A DNA stretch of 64,000 nt from Tetmemena sp. SeJ-2015. Taxonomy: Eukaryota > Ciliophora > Spirotrichea > Sporadotrichida > Oxytrichidae. The notes under the pieces are model-generated. The model was not told the origin of the DNA and searched no databases. It saw only the letters and a program-made list of their open reading frames with translations. The stretch is taken from the NCBI GenBank assembly GCA_027382625.1, contig JAJKFJ010020986.1:62001-126000 (forward strand). Direction: 5' to 3'. The translations under genes were made by a program, and so were the position numbers. Below are positions 1-12,389 of this stretch, piece after piece (position 1 is the stretch's first letter; every line of letters starts with the position of its first letter).

Positions 1-2265
1 TTATGATTTGTAAGTGTTTTAAATTTGGAAATTTCACAAGTAGCTTAGGAAGAGATTTATTATTAATTTATTTTATTTTATAAGTTAGAATTTAATGCAA
101 AATCACACCACTTATCCTAAGCTGATAAAGGAGAGATCAATCTTATAAATTGATTAAAGAAAAATTACCTGTATTTGAATAAAACTTTTATTTATTGAAA
201 AGGAAAAGGGATAGAATTCGATTTAAATTTTTAAGTTGATGCAAATTCTTTTTAATGCAAAAGTGTTTCTTTTCGATATTGAATGTGGCTAATTTATTGC
301 GTCATCTAATAATTTTGAAGAAACTTTGAAGAACTAGAAGAATTAATTCTATAAAATTTATTTGATGTGTAAAAAAATATCAGGGAGCAAATGCATATTA
401 CTTTACCAATTTCCCTATAAAATAAGAGTAATTAGGATGTGCCTGCATTTTTTTAATCTTAGCTTTTCAGCATTCGATGTTAGACCCTTTTCTTATTATT
501 CTCTTTACTTTTTAATTGTTAACAAATATTATGAGATATACCAGTTAAAATAACATTCTTAGAGGATTAAAATTCTAGTTAAAAATACTTTAGTGTATTA
601 AATTCTCTGTTATAAATTTATTTTTTAATAGATTCAGGATTTTTGTTGATCTCAAATCTTCTGATTTTTAGGAATTCGACATCAGGAAACTGGTAAATAT
701 CTATAAGTTATCTATTATCTATTGACCAAGTACAATCTAAAAGTTCTAAGTGTCTTATTTTAATGTCTCTTTATAATTACGCAAATCTTGGTAAACTAAA
801 AGCATCATTAACAAATTATGATAAAAGGTGATATATTTAGAGAATTTTAAAATTGCCCATAATTCTTGTATTTTAATAATTTGAGTAGATTATATAAATC
901 TACGAATACTTATTTCACTTAAAATTAAACTTTTATTTAAAGGATGTTTATAATATTTCTTAGATGGAATATCATTGAATATAAATCGATCAGTGATTAA
1001 ATATAGTTCAGGAATTATTAAAAATTAATAATTGAAAACAATAAGCAGGAATTCCAAAATTGCGACAATTAAAAAAGTTCGCTCACTACTATATGATGCA
1101 TTTTTGTTCATAGCCAATACCTTGTTCGTATGATTTCTGCTTAATGAATCTCCATAGTCGCTAAAAATGATGGGTGAATTTCTCTCTATTTCTTATATCT
1201 TATTACTGGCAATTTAATTGCTTATAAATCTAAAATGATCACGCCAAATAAAAATAGCAAGATTATTAAGTGCTTTTTAAAATTTTATGGATAATAGAAA
1301 TTGAGACCAATAATTTAAATTATAGACACTTTAACTAAATTGCATTTTACTCAACACTCTAATCAATAATTTGATTATTGTTTATAGAATCTATGAAACT
1401 AGAAGTAGATGTAGATCAACTAGCCACACTTTCTCGAAATGATGGAGTAGTTTTGCAAGTCTCTCGTTGATCACATATTAAGCATATATATTTTTGAAAT
1501 TAACTCGTTTCATTTAAGAAAATAGCTCCACTGAATGAAGAACTACTTTATGCATTACCCCAATCTCAAAGTTTACATTCAATTTAGGCAAGGTTTCGAT
1601 GTAACAAATAAATATACCTTATTTTAAAATGCTATGATTATAACTCAATTATATTGAATTTAAAGTGAAAGCATTTTATTTTAATAAAAAATAAGAATTA
1701 ATTTAGATGAAGCTGCTGTTGATTTTCTTTGAAGTTATTGTCAAGAATTCTAATTTTATAACAACGGGGTTCAAAAGAGCTTCTGCTTCTTCAAGACCTG
1801 CTTTGAAAACAGTCAAATATAGAAATATAAAATTTAGGTTCATCTTAATTATATATTCAAATCGTATTCGAAGAACTCCTTACCTTCAATTACAAAATAG
1901 AGTCCAGAACCAAAGTTAAGAATGTATTCGAGAGCGTTTGAAGAATGCTCAATGCCGAGTTGCTAAGCTTCTTAGAGTTTTCCTTCCACTTCTTGAATTC
2001 ATTTATTTTGTGGATTTCTGGTCTGTTGTTTGGCTAAGTGTTTCAAGATATGAGGAATGGAGCTGATTTTGAATCTCAAAGTGTAGTTAAACGGCATTTT
2101 TATAAAATCATTTATTCTCAAGAGATTAGTTCTGTCAGCTTTACTTAGTCTAGAAATGCAGAGAGAAAGCTACTCTATAGGCAGGTAGCAGTATATCAAA
2201 AGTTTGCAGTTCTTATTAAGAGTTTATTTCTATCTTACTTTAAAAGAAGCCTAAGCAGAATTCAT
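1..2265 (-). pseudogene. F-box-like/LRR family member, subfamily A2 (copy 1), broken
   Basis: The start ATG is at 2265. The first block contains NKNCKLLIYCYLPIE, SRLSKADRTNLLRINDF and SSIPHILKHLAKQQ, an F-box-like pattern (hydrophobic IYCYL followed by LSK.DR.NLLR). Glutamines are encoded by TAG and TAA. A TGA falls inside the block near 2009, where the paralogue at 17.8k has a sense codon. Later blocks match the paralogue at 16.0-18.1k: LEYILNFGSGLYFVIEGKEF near 1900, VFKAGLEEAEALL near 1790, LAKLLHHFEKV near 1440, and an LRR-like stretch IKIRHLELLDCTW / FPDVEFLKIRRFEIN at about 670-770. The unit runs off the left edge of the window. F-box/LRR proteins are usually substrate receptors of SCF ubiquitin ligases; that role is inference here. 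In-frame TGAs and frame changes mark this copy as a pseudogene, unless undetected IESs or introns account for them. Confidence 0.6.
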
Positions 2266-2299
2266 TTTTTATTTTATATATCATATCATTTAAAATTAT

Positions 2300-3560
2300 A
2301 AAAATAGACAATTCATTGTGTGAGGGAATAGTATTTTATGGCAAAGAATAAGAAAAGCAAGGAATTTTGAAATGGAAGATGCTTTTGATATAGAACTTAT
2401 CATTCATAAAGTTAAATGATGTAGATTAGTTCTAATATAATTCAAGATTTTAATATTTTTTAGAGGCGAATTTTTAAAACACTCTTTAAGAAAAAGAAAA
2501 AGTTTTAGCTTATTTATGAAACCTGATGAGATGAAATAATTTCATATTTTCTTATATCTCTCTCATTTGTTTTAATAAAACTTTAGAGAAACTATAACTA
2601 ATCATATGCGTCTATTAAATCAGAGAATTATTTTTTGAAATTTTTAATCCTTTCACAAAATTATAAAATTTATTTTTGAAAATAGTAGATAAAATTTTAT
2701 TCATTCTTATATGAATCTGTTTTGAAACTTAAATTTAATGAAAAATTTCTCTAATAAATTTGATATACCCTCTTAAAATATTTGGATTTCTTTGAAACAA
2801 AAATAGAATTTTGATAGATGAATATAATTTCTGTAATATAATTTTAGATAATGCTCTTTATTCCTAGATTATCTTTGTTTTAACAGCAGGAATGCTAATT
2901 TGAAGTAAAATACGCTTCCTAGAGATGTCTTCATTTAATAATTTAAGGCAAATTTAATATTTTACAATTAAGAGTGGGTAAATAATCAAATATTTTTATG
3001 TTTACAAGCAAGTATAAAACCAAGGCTAATTTATAAATTATTTTATTAATTCTTTATTAAATTCAATTCTAAGTTAGATTCAAGAAAAGTAATGTTTTTC
3101 TCTGTAACAAAGGATCAATGAGCAGACAATAAGGAGTTAATCGATCTCTAATCTGAAAAGAATGATGGAGCACTGCATAGGTTCATAATATAAAATATTA
3201 TTTAAACTACTCAAAGATCGAAAGGATAATTATTTTGAATTATCTTAAATTGGAGATATTAACTCAAATTTTATTATAGCTTAAAACGCATTAGCTAAAG
3301 ATAAATACTTTGGCTTTAAAAGTGAGAAAACAGAAAATTTGAAGATCACCATTTTATTATTAATTTGCTAATTTCGAGTGAGAAGACAATATTTTATTAT
3401 ATTAAATTCTCCAAATCATATAAAAAGCTAATTTTTAAGTTTTATTAATTTTAATAATTCTCAAATTTTACTTCTAAAGTTTTACAATCTTGAATATTAG
3501 AAAATTTAAAAATTCTTTATGATTCTTATATAATAATTTAAATATATTCGATTTACTTAT
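2300..3560. other. AT-rich intergenic stretch
   Basis: No family block, transposon motif or RNA gene was recognised. Short ORFs exist when UAR is read as Gln, but they match nothing else in the window. Confidence 0.4.
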
Positions 3561-5230
3561 ATTTGACACATGGATAGAGAATTTAAATATAAAAAGAAAT
3601 TAAATATTCACACATTGATACTAGAAATCATTTATATTGATAAAAATGTTATCTCCTATTCTTATCTAGCTTGTATAAATTTGCTTTTCTTTATCGAATA
3701 AACTAGTTTATGTCACTTTCGAATATTAAATTTCATGATGACTGCAAGCATTTTAAAATTAGTCATCATCCATTTAAAAGTTAGATAAGACTTCAAGTTC
3801 ATCTCCTTCATTTCCAGCTTCTTTTTCTTGCTATAAGATAAAGAATAGCCTTGAGATAAAGCTTTAATTTTTCAAATCCATTTAAATCTTTATTCTCCCA
3901 GAAAAAGAATTATTCTGTATTGCGAATATCGAGTCTACATTTATTATAGTTCTAAAAATAAAGGAAACAAAAATATAATAATTATTGATTTTTATTTTCT
4001 TCATTTTTAATCTTATTTTCAAATTTCAACGAAAGAAATTATAGGAAAAATAATCTTTCCTTCTGATATTAAATTATATTTCCCCATTAAATATTTGGAA
4101 AAGGGAAAACTTAAAATTTCAAAATTCATAAGATGATAAGTAGATAGCCACAGTAAGTATTTATTGAGAGAGATTTAATTAGGATTCCTTTAATTTCATA
4201 TTTTTGGGATTATAAGCTTAATGAGACTAGTAAAAAATACTGAAAATCGGATGATATTCCTATCTGACAAAAGTTGTTAATGATCTAAACAGATAAATAG
4301 ACAAAAAAAAGGAAAAACATTTTCTATCAGTTAAATTTTTTGAAATCCCAATTTTATTCAAATTTTGCCATAGAGTAAATATAAGTGATGGTGTTGTTTT
4401 TACAATTTGATTCTTTCCTTCCTCTTCTAAGTTTAGATTTGAGCTTAAAATATTGCTCTAAGAAAACTTTTATGTCTAAATAGTTTGCGAAGAGATTTAT
4501 TTTGCTTAGCTAGAATATTTCCAAATTTAAATCCCGTTGAAGACGAATTAAGAAAGGTACAACGTCAAAATCAAAATTTTCATAATACATTATACCTAAA
4601 TTAATCAAGCTTCTTTAAAAAAGGTTTTATTAAAGAATAAAAACCTTTCTTTTCCAAAAAGAACTTACTCCTAGATACTAATGAAAGTTTCTTCAAATTT
4701 GGAAACATCTGTAAATACTTTTTAAAATCCTTATAAATGAGAATTAAATGAAAAATAGAGTTAATTTTAGTCTTAAAGATTGATGAAAATAAGATAATTT
4801 GATCTAATTAAAAGATTTTATATGCCCACAATTTTCATGTGGTTACACTCAATTCAATGCTCTAAGCTTCAATGGATCAGAATAAAAAAGCTCTAGTATA
4901 TTTATCTATTGTGATGGCTAATAGGATTCAAAAAAGATGAAAATCATATCAATATTCGATTGAATTTCTTATAGAATTTATTTCTATTCAACTACCATTA
5001 AGTTTCACCTCATTCATTACAATTTTATAAACTGCATAACTTATTTAATTCTATACTATACTTCCGTCCATATATGGGAAAAGTAATTCTAAATTCTCAA
5101 CACTGGGCATGGTCCCAAAATTAATCAAGCTCCAATTCGCAAATTAATTATGGAGTCAATTTACTTAAAGATTCTTAATAGCAATTTCTTAAGTTACTAT
5201 GATAGATTAAGAAGGTAAATCTTCTTGCAA
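3560..5230 (-). pseudogene. LRR + D block gene (copy L1), broken
   Basis: The LRR part begins near 5200 with AIKNL, FANWSLINFGTMPSVENL, then continues after an insertion with DFKKYLQMFPNLKKLSLVS and IKPFLKKLDQF. The D block is at 3960-3560 (FEKLKLYLKAILYL, then MDDDQFQNACSHHEI and YTSQIRIGDNIF). It matches the copies at 20-21k, 25-26k and 54-55k. Damage visible: a TGA where paralogues have Tyr just before the FANWS motif, further TGAs after LDQF (around 4580), and a frameshift in the D block. The LRR is interrupted by an IES-like segment listed separately. Leu-rich repeats normally form protein-binding surfaces; the actual target is unknown. Confidence 0.6.
4738..5031. other. IES-like insertion in LRR copy L1, repeat TTTATAA
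   Basis: On the gene (minus) strand TTTATAA occurs at both edges (plus coordinates 4731-4737 and 5025-5031, 294 bp apart). Removing one repeat and the segment joins ..SYAVY to KDFKKYLQMFPNLKK in frame. The segment contains in-frame TGA codons and is absent from paralogues at 43k, 54k and 60k. Since 294 is divisible by 3, frame alone does not prove the boundary. Confidence 0.5.
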
Positions 5231-5695
5231 AAAGCTCAAATATAATTATAAAGAGAGTTTAATAATAATTTTATTATTATCTAGAATGAATTTCTCCTTA
5301 ATAGAATCATTCCTTTTTGCAATATATATTTTAAATTTATCTATCTTAAATATTAGAGCAAACATTAGAATTATCATCTAGCAGGAGGTTAAGTTTGCAA
5401 TTATTCTTCGACGCCAAATGTTATTTTTCTTATAGTTCATTTATATGAGAATTGAGTGGTTAATCCCAAGAGTTAAATATTCAATTGCATATTATAATTA
5501 TGTCAAGTAATGGATTCGGCGCATCCTGTTCCATGTCGCAAGAGGAGCCCGATGTCTGCCACGGCGATCAATGCCAAAATAGCCATCATTAGGCGGTGGT
5601 TCGCTTCCTTCCTTCCCAACCAAAACCTCCTCCCCTATCTCAAGAGCTTTAGCTAGCATGGCCTCTCTATGATACCAAAGAGGAGAGAGCCCCCA

Positions 5696-6823
5696 AAGTG
5701 TATTTGAAGGTAACGCTGTCTCACTATCAGCACCTGTATGCGATACTGCTTCGGTATAAAACCCTCCGCAGCGACTACACCATCCTCCAGAATTACAACT
5801 AGGTGGCCGCGATAGCAGGAATCAAACCGAGCACCGTTGCCATGATAGTGCAGAGATGGAGGCGCAAAGGCTTCATCTACGAATCGCGGAGATGGCAAAG
5901 CGATGGCAAGAGGAAGATACTTCCCGAGGCCGAGGAGCGCATAACGACACCTGCTCGAGACAGCCCACATGAGCTTGAAGGACCGCGTATACTACTACGA
6001 GGTGCACCTGGGCATGCCACGAGTCTGCCCCGCCACCCTGATGAAGCTCTTCCACCGCAACCAAGTCTACTTTCGCTCTACGGGCTACTCCTACATTAGC
6101 AAGGGCGAGCGGAGACGCAAGTTGGAGGACAGGCAGCAGGAGTTTTCGAAAGCCATTGAGAGGTGGATGTTCGAAGGCTGTGAGCTGATATACTTTAACG
6201 AGTCCTCCTTCCACAGGTGACAGTCCTTGAGGCGGACCTGACTCAAGCGGTCGATGACAGTCCCGATTCCGAAAGTGAGCGGTTGCTCCGCCACGATCAT
6301 AGGCGCAATCAGCGAGAAGAGCGGACTCGTCCACCACCATATTTTCACTGGTAGCAACAATTTTGGCCACTTCACCACCTTCCTCCGGCGCCTCCTCCAG
6401 GTTGCCTCCCAGAGCTGTATCGTCATCATGGACAACCTGAGCATTCACAAGAGCCAGAAGGTCAAGGACCTCTTCCAGGGCAACTAAGTCCTGGCCTACC
6501 TTTCCCTCTTGAAATGCGCTCTGATCCCAATCGAGCGGCTAAGGGCCGTCCTGAAGCAAGAGTGGCACCGCATCGTAGTCTGTGGAGGAATGCTGCTTAA
6601 TCAGGGCGAGACCCAGCTTGTATAGGAGCTCTAGATGCTCGTAGCGGGTTATGATAATGATAAGGTTAAGTAACTGGCTAACTCACACATTAAGGCCCTA
6701 ATTCATTCCCTCACGGGCACATCGTCTGAGTCACTTCTTCAAAGGGGACTTGATCTACTCGCTCATACGCAAGTTGACCTTTGCCTGACTAAATACAGAC
6801 GATATGAACTGTCTTCCCTTTGA
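5696..6823 (+). pseudogene. DDE (IS630/Tc1-mariner type) transposase, degenerate
   Basis: An N-terminal helix-turn-helix-like part (VAAIAGIKPSTVAMIVQRW, about 5800-5870) is followed by a frame change near 5970. The catalytic part then reads ELIYFNESSFHR (6183-6218), SGCSATIIGAIS, CIVIMDNLSIHKS (6418-6456) and LIPIERLQAVLKQEW (6520-6564, with TAA as Gln), to a TGA at 6821. These match the D...D...E blocks of Tc1/mariner-IS630 transposases. The first catalytic Asp is replaced by Asn (FNES instead of the usual FxDE/IDES). Two TGA codons lie at 6219 and 6231 in an otherwise open frame (5969-6823). The enzyme would be inactive as written. The 3' end overlaps the convergent minus-strand ORF by about 110 bp. 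Confidence 0.75.
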
Positions 6824-7415
6824 TCGACCTAGGAGGCCCTTCTGATGCTCCTCCATAACCTTCTTCTAGATCAAGCTTGGCCCTCTGGTCCTTGAGCTTC
6901 AGGAGCTTCGTCGACTGCTTGCTGGTGTTGATGAAGAACACCCTCTGCGATTTCGACTTGGCCTTGGATAAGGGCAGACACTCGAGGAAGCTCCATTGTA
7001 AGTCCACTGTCAGATAGCTCTACCCCGAGGATATCTTGACCGGAGTCTCATAACCCTTCTTGAAGATCTCGTCTGCTGCTTTGAATGAGGAAAGCACCGC
7101 GAGACACCAAGCTCAGTCTGGGAGATGCGTCTCGTCCATCCCGATAATCTTCTTATCCTACTCGGCCACTTCCTTGATCTTGGAAAACAGGATCTCCATG
7201 GTCGGTGGGCGTGGGCAAGGGAGCAAGCGAATCTCGTCGTACTAAGGACACCACACCTTTCATGCAATGACCCCAATTAGGTACTGCTCTGTTACAGCTT
7301 TGCTCTTGAGCTTTGGGAGGAAGTAGCCATTTCTCACAGTGGCTTCATGCAGTTCTTACTTGGATCGAATGAAGGTGTTCACTTGGGACAGAGTGGTCCT
7401 GGTAGAGGTATCCAT
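6711..7415 (-). pseudogene. Transposon accessory ORF, homologue of the 261-aa protein at 32.7-33.6k
   Basis: The reading frame runs from ATG 7415 to TGA 6711 (235 codons), in frame throughout except for two TGA codons: one before KVWCPQYDEI, one between ETHLPD and AWCLAVL. C-terminal blocks SFLECLPLSKAKSKSQRVFF and KQSTKLLKLKDQ resemble those of the spliced ORF at 32.7-33.6k (its KQSAKIFKAKRQ), and QYDEI aligns with KYDEL there. It converges on and overlaps the 3' end of the transposase. Function unknown. The position recalls the small ORF of TBE elements, but that is analogy only. Confidence 0.6.
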
Positions 7416-7479
7416 ATATAAGACTTATGTAATATAATAATAACTCCCATCCCACAGGCAAACTTAAGTCGATTGAAAA

Positions 7480-10100
7480 GAAGTAGTGTATAATTAATAT
7501 TTAGAACTTAATTAGTTTAAATTTAGCACTCTCGCAATCCTGCACTCAACCATTCTTCTTACCATTCTATCTGTCCATCTTCGCACCCTCTTCTTTCTTT
7601 TCTGAGCTCTATTGCTAGCAGGCTCCTCATCCGTATCCTTGTCATTCTATTTCTTCTCCTCAGGATCGAAATGCCTCAAGAATGCCGCTCTCTCGTCTGG
7701 ATCGAATCTCTTGTAAGGTCCTTACCCTTGATCTACTGCAGCATGTCTTCCCTTATCTCTCTCCAATATTGAATGATTGCCGCAGTTCTTATGTGCCTAT
7801 CGCCTGCTGTGGTTGCCATTTCAATTACATCAGATCTGAGAGTGCGCTGCCAGCCGGTGAATTTGATACCCGTGACTGTAAGAGGTGTCATAGCCTGCCT
7901 TTTTAGCTTCTCAATATCCTTCCTGAAATTTTTAGTTCGCATTACTTGAACCTTCTTGGCTAGGCTGCGTTCCCTTGGAGGATTTTGTGCAGCTGCTAAT
8001 CGATCTCACCAACATGCTAGATAGGTTTGTCCTCAAACGCGGCAGCATAAAGTCCTTACAGCAGCTCGTCGTTATTTTCTGCCCCATCGGCGTAAAAAAT
8101 CTCTGGATTCTCTGGTTCACGATGTTAGCGCTGCTCATAGCGGTCCGGCTGTGATTATGGCTGTGCTCTATTCGCTGCGCCTACTCTTTGCTAAAGCATA
8201 TCCTCCAAGCTGAGTACGCATGCAAGGTACGTGTCAATCGAGCTGACTTGGACCGATAATGCCTCAGTTTGTCGCTGCAAGGCTTCAAGCTCCTGGCCGA
8301 ACTTTCTCCTGAGTTCCTTGAGGCTCTTGAAGAGGTGGACTGATATCTCATAGTCGCTCTCTTCTGCATCGCCTCAACCTGCCCGAGGAACTCCACTTCG
8401 AATGGATTATTCACAATCTAGTTCGCGTTCAGGAGTTGGAGAATGGCATGCTCCAACTTTGAGTTATTGAGCCTTTGCTGCTGCATTGCAAGTTTTGTAG
8501 TTAGTTGTTATATTGGAATGTAGCTCTCGATAACGCTTAAGTACTCCACCCTCACTATCTGAATATTCAAGCCTGCAATTTCAGACCTCTCATAATCTAA
8601 GATTTCGTTTGTTGGAATAAAACTACACAGTCCTCATCTAGCTTTTCATCTTCTCCCAATCTCCTTATAAACTCGTACTGGCTCTAGCGAGCTTTGTCCC
8701 TTCCCTGCACCCTCTAATCCATCGAGTAGTCCCATTTGTATTCCAAGCTGGTGGCTAATGTGCACTAGATTATCTAATCTGCTTGAGTGAGGGCTCCCCC
8801 TCGTCGATCCACTCTTTAAAGCATTCTATTTGAGCATTGATCTGGCTAGAGCTGCATCCAGGAATGTTCTTGTCATAGTTCACGTTCTTGATTCTGCGCC
8901 TCGCTGCAAAATCCCTCTTATAGAGGTAGCTGCTGTTTCTCTGCTCCTTGAAGGTCTCTTCTCTTCTGGAGACTAGGCTATCCAGATGGTGGGTAAGAGC
9001 CGATTCCTTCTCTCTTACATTTGAGACCCTCTTTGAAAAGCGAGGTGATTGACAGCCTCTACCACTTCTCTCGCCTGCTTGACTGAGTGGCGTAGATCTT
9101 ATCTTGCTCTCTTTATCTTATGGTCATGTATCCAATCTCCTCCTTTGATTGAGAGCCTGAACTTCCTTGACCTATTTGTGCTTGTGATATATACTCCGTC
9201 AAGATCTTCGCCAAGAAAGAAGCAATAATGGCGTGGCTAGTACCCAGAGGCGTAACGCAATAGCATGAGGTGATAGTAGAGCCTCAGTCTGAACTTAAGA
9301 AGGCCTCTTGCCTTGTCAGTGATAGCCTTAAAGAGGAGCTCCCCGCAATATTTTCCCCAAAACCAGCTCTGTGCAAGCCGCGTGTGTCACGGTACACCGT
9401 CCTGATAGAGACATCGAAAATTTGGGGCGCCCACAAGGTCGGAAACCAAAAAATTTTCCCGTGAAATCATAAACTCGGCTTCACGTCTTGCTCTTCGACC
9501 AAGGGGTTATGAATCTTAGTAGTTTTTAAACCCGCGATAATGCTTGTTAAAAGATAAGAGCGCCTCCTCCCCTCCTGCTTTTAAAGGGCCCACCAGAATT
9601 TTCGGGGGGAATTGGTGATGGTAAGGCGCCCCCCCTTTCCCACCTGAAGCTGCACAGCTCCGATTGACGATACGGTCTGACTTTCATCTCACTCTTGTAC
9701 CTGCCCCAGATTCTAGTGAAGAGTTGCGTACTCCGTTTTCATATGCAAGATGGCTTTCGAGCCTCCTTGAGTTCATACAGGCTCTAGTGAGGTCTGGCCC
9801 GAGATGGCAAAGTGCGATGCAGTCCCTTTTGACAACATAAGTTAGCTGTGGCCGAGTCACGACCTATTCGACCTTCGCATAGCAGAGGTGAGGAAGGAGA
9901 AGGTTTCGTGGCTGGAGCTGCGCAGCAGACAGAGCGGTCGCCGTGATCAAGTCCTGGATACGCTCTAGCTCGTCTCCCATCTTGAGTTCTACTGAGCTGC
10001 AGAGCTCATTGAGCTCCTTCTGAAGGTGGCTAGGCTTGGCATCCACGTGTTGGCGGAAGTCAAGTATGGTCTCGAGATCAGAGATCTTGCCTTACACCTA
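7480..10100 (-). pseudogene. Coiled-coil-like ORFs of the GC-rich transposon, frameshifted
   Basis: The minus strand is coding-like throughout but changes frame several times. Recognisable stretches are HLQKELNELCSSVELKMGDE (about 10020-9960), FKSLKELRRKFGQELEAL (about 8320-8265, heptad-like, followed by a second helix), the frame MRTKNFRKDIEKLKRQAM (7942 downward) and GDRHIRTAAIIQYWREI (about 7820-7770). I do not recognise the family. The composition matches the transposase part, so it probably belongs to the same element. It may have been one long protein with coiled coils. TGA codons and frame changes show it is decayed. Confidence 0.4.
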
Positions 10101-10139
10101 AATTGAGTGATAGCACTAGGTTGAACGAATTTCCGAAGG

Positions 10140-11555
10140 ATAATAAATCATTTTTAAATGAAAAAAATTTCCAATAGTCTTTCTTGAACAAGATTAAATC
10201 TCATACATTATACCTAATTGGCATCAATTTTATCATTGAAGAAATTTTTAAGAAACTATAGGAGACGTTTTCCATAAGATAAATAAGAGTCTAACCACAG
10301 AGAATGAAGTTCGTAAAAAATATTATTATATAAATCTTCTTTGAGATGATATGCACAGACGCTTTCATCACTCTATGAATTGCATAATACCTCCCTTTAT
10401 ATTTTAAGCCAAATTTAGCTTCTTAAAGATCAATGTCCAAATTTCAGAGGATAGAAAACTGCATGTGAGCATAATAGAGCAGTAAGTTTATAGTTTTTGC
10501 AATAATTATTAAGAGAATAAGAAATTATCAAAGCAGTCTGAATTTAAAGAGGAGGGATTATTTTCTTTGGATTAAAAAATCTTTAACATTATCAAAAGTT
10601 TATTTTAAGTGTTTTGAGTAATATTTTGAAATAATTATTGTTGAGAAATTAATTTTTTTAATTTATTAGGACAGGCCATTAAGAAATCTTTATATTCTCT
10701 AAATTATTTTTAAATAAAGCATAATTAATCGTTTAACTAATAAATCTTCTTAAAGATGTGGTAATTACATACCTAAGCAGTTTAAATTAATTCGATGCAA
10801 TTATCTTAAATCTATTTATTATTTTGGTAAAAACAATTAATTTTATCCTGTTAATTACTTGAAATATCTTTCTTTCATTTAATCAAGCTAATATTTAACA
10901 GCTATTTCTGATAAAATTAATCCCAAATTCTATTTTTAGACTAACTAATGAATTATTCATTTCCATTATCTTAGAAAATATTTTATAGGATATTTCGTTT
11001 TGCAAAATAATTTTAAATTAAATGCCATTTAAATTAAACTTATGGCCCACAATTCAATGTTAATTCTAGAAAATCTCAAATTACAAATAACATAGCATTT
11101 GAAATATTACAAATTTTAGTCAGGAAGCCTATCCCAATTAATTTTTGAGAAAATTGTCATCAAAATATTAAGAATTTACAAAGGTAAAAATTAGATTTTC
11201 AGATTATTTTAGTTTATATAAAAAAGGCTTAATTTTTTTAAAAATAGGTTTTTTCCTCCTTTTTTAGTCGCTTCACGAAATATATTATGATGATTAAGGA
11301 TGCATTTTGAATATTACAGTTATGGAGAAGTTTTCAATAATATCTTTAGGAGAGGAAAGAATCAAAGAACTTTTATAATTAATTATTCAGCAACATTTAT
11401 TATAATTCAAATCTTTCTTTCATACTTTCTTTCAAATAAAGCTGAGAAATTAAATTAAACTTATTTATTAAATTTGGTCTCCTTATATTTTATAGACTGG
11501 GCGGCTTTAGAGATCTTTTTTAAAAAGTTCTAATCTCTAATTTAATAATTTTAAT
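10140..11555. other. AT-rich stretch without recognisable genes
   Basis: Very A/T-rich, with no family block, transposase motif or RNA gene seen on either strand. Confidence 0.4.
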
Positions 11556-11559
11556 ATTT

Positions 11560-11670
11560 ATACGTTACCTTAAAGTCTTTCACCCAGCCAATGTTATCCA
11601 CAGAGATCTTAAGCCTGCAAAGTCAACTGCCTCTGTTTTGCTTCCAGTTGATTTCTTTTTTATCAACCTT
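11560..11670 (+). pseudogene. Protein-kinase catalytic-loop fragment, MAPK-like
   Basis: The plus strand reads RYLKVFHPANVIHRDLKPAK, which carries the kinase subdomain VIb signature HRDLKP in a MAP-kinase-like context (compare HSANVIHRDLKPSN, known for that family). What follows does not continue as a kinase (no DFG), and I find no other kinase subdomains nearby. Either this is a relic exon, or the rest of the gene lies elsewhere in the germline. Confidence 0.5.
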
Positions 11671-12389
11671 CTATTTTCCATTAAAAAATCTTCCCAAATT
11701 TTTAAATAATTAAAAAAAAAATTTAAAAATTTTTTCCTTTATTTTAAGACTAAAAACTTTCCTTAGCAAGGATCGAAATCGAAGAGAATTCATCTTTTAA
11801 ATTTTTTAAAACTAATTAAGCTTTGATTCTGAACCTGACATCCTTCAAAGTACATAAATTATTCCCTAATTGATTTTAGGCAATAGCTTAAAATCTTTAA
11901 TTTTATAAAAAATACATATAGAATTTTATTTACAGTAAAATCTAAATTTTAAGGTATTTTGAGCTGATTTTAGTCTAAAATTTTAGTGAGATTAATGTAA
12001 AGGATAAAAGGTGGTAAACCCCCTAAATTTAAACTCAAAGTGTTAATATTTAGGATGACTTTTTGGAATTTGAGAAAATAAAATAGGAATTCTTTTTTTT
12101 TTGGGGATGCCCTTTAATTTTCCACAAGTTATCTTGTCAAAGAAGAATCTTTTAATTTAAGCCCCATTTAAAAAAGAAAATTCTATTAAAAAAAATTCCC
12201 ATGTTACAAATTTTAACCAAAAATTTTCCTTTTTCATTCTTTTAATTTGATCACAAAAATTAGTATATTGCAAAAATTAACATAAAATGATATTTATAAT
12301 CAAGAAGTGAAAAAAATAGGTCAAATATGAATTAGAGATTGCGAACAAGTATACTCTAAAATTTACATTTCAAGTTCTATCTCTAACTT

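Larger units (their letters stand above)
5505..10130. mobile_element. GC-rich decayed DNA transposon (DDE transposase + convergent ORF + coiled-coil ORFs)
   Basis: Base composition changes sharply at about 5.5k and back at about 10.1k: the inside is near half GC, while both flanks are strongly AT-rich. The inside holds a plus-strand transposase relic (5.7-6.8k), a convergent minus-strand ORF (6.71-7.42k) homologous to the one at 32.7-33.6k, and about 2.6 kb of further minus-strand coding-like sequence. UAR reads as Gln here too, for example in the C-terminal part of the transposase. I could not find clear terminal inverted repeats or a target duplication, so the edges are compositional estimates. 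The composition suggests a lineage history different from the host DNA. Confidence 0.65.

Noticed and set aside
362..553. Small standard-code ORFs in AT-rich stretches (for example 362-553, 18549-18737, 23408-23590, 53446-53646)
   Set aside because: No homology within the window, no protein-like composition, and some overlap conserved blocks on the other strand or end at codons that are sense in this genome.
5873..6448. Long minus-strand ORFs overlapping the GC-rich transposase
   Set aside because: They are antisense shadows of the plus-strand transposase, whose conserved motifs define the coding strand.
9340..9380. TTTTCCCCAAAACC as a telomere-like TBE end
   Set aside because: A single partial occurrence inside the GC-rich element, with no tandem C4A4 repeats and no matching inverted end.
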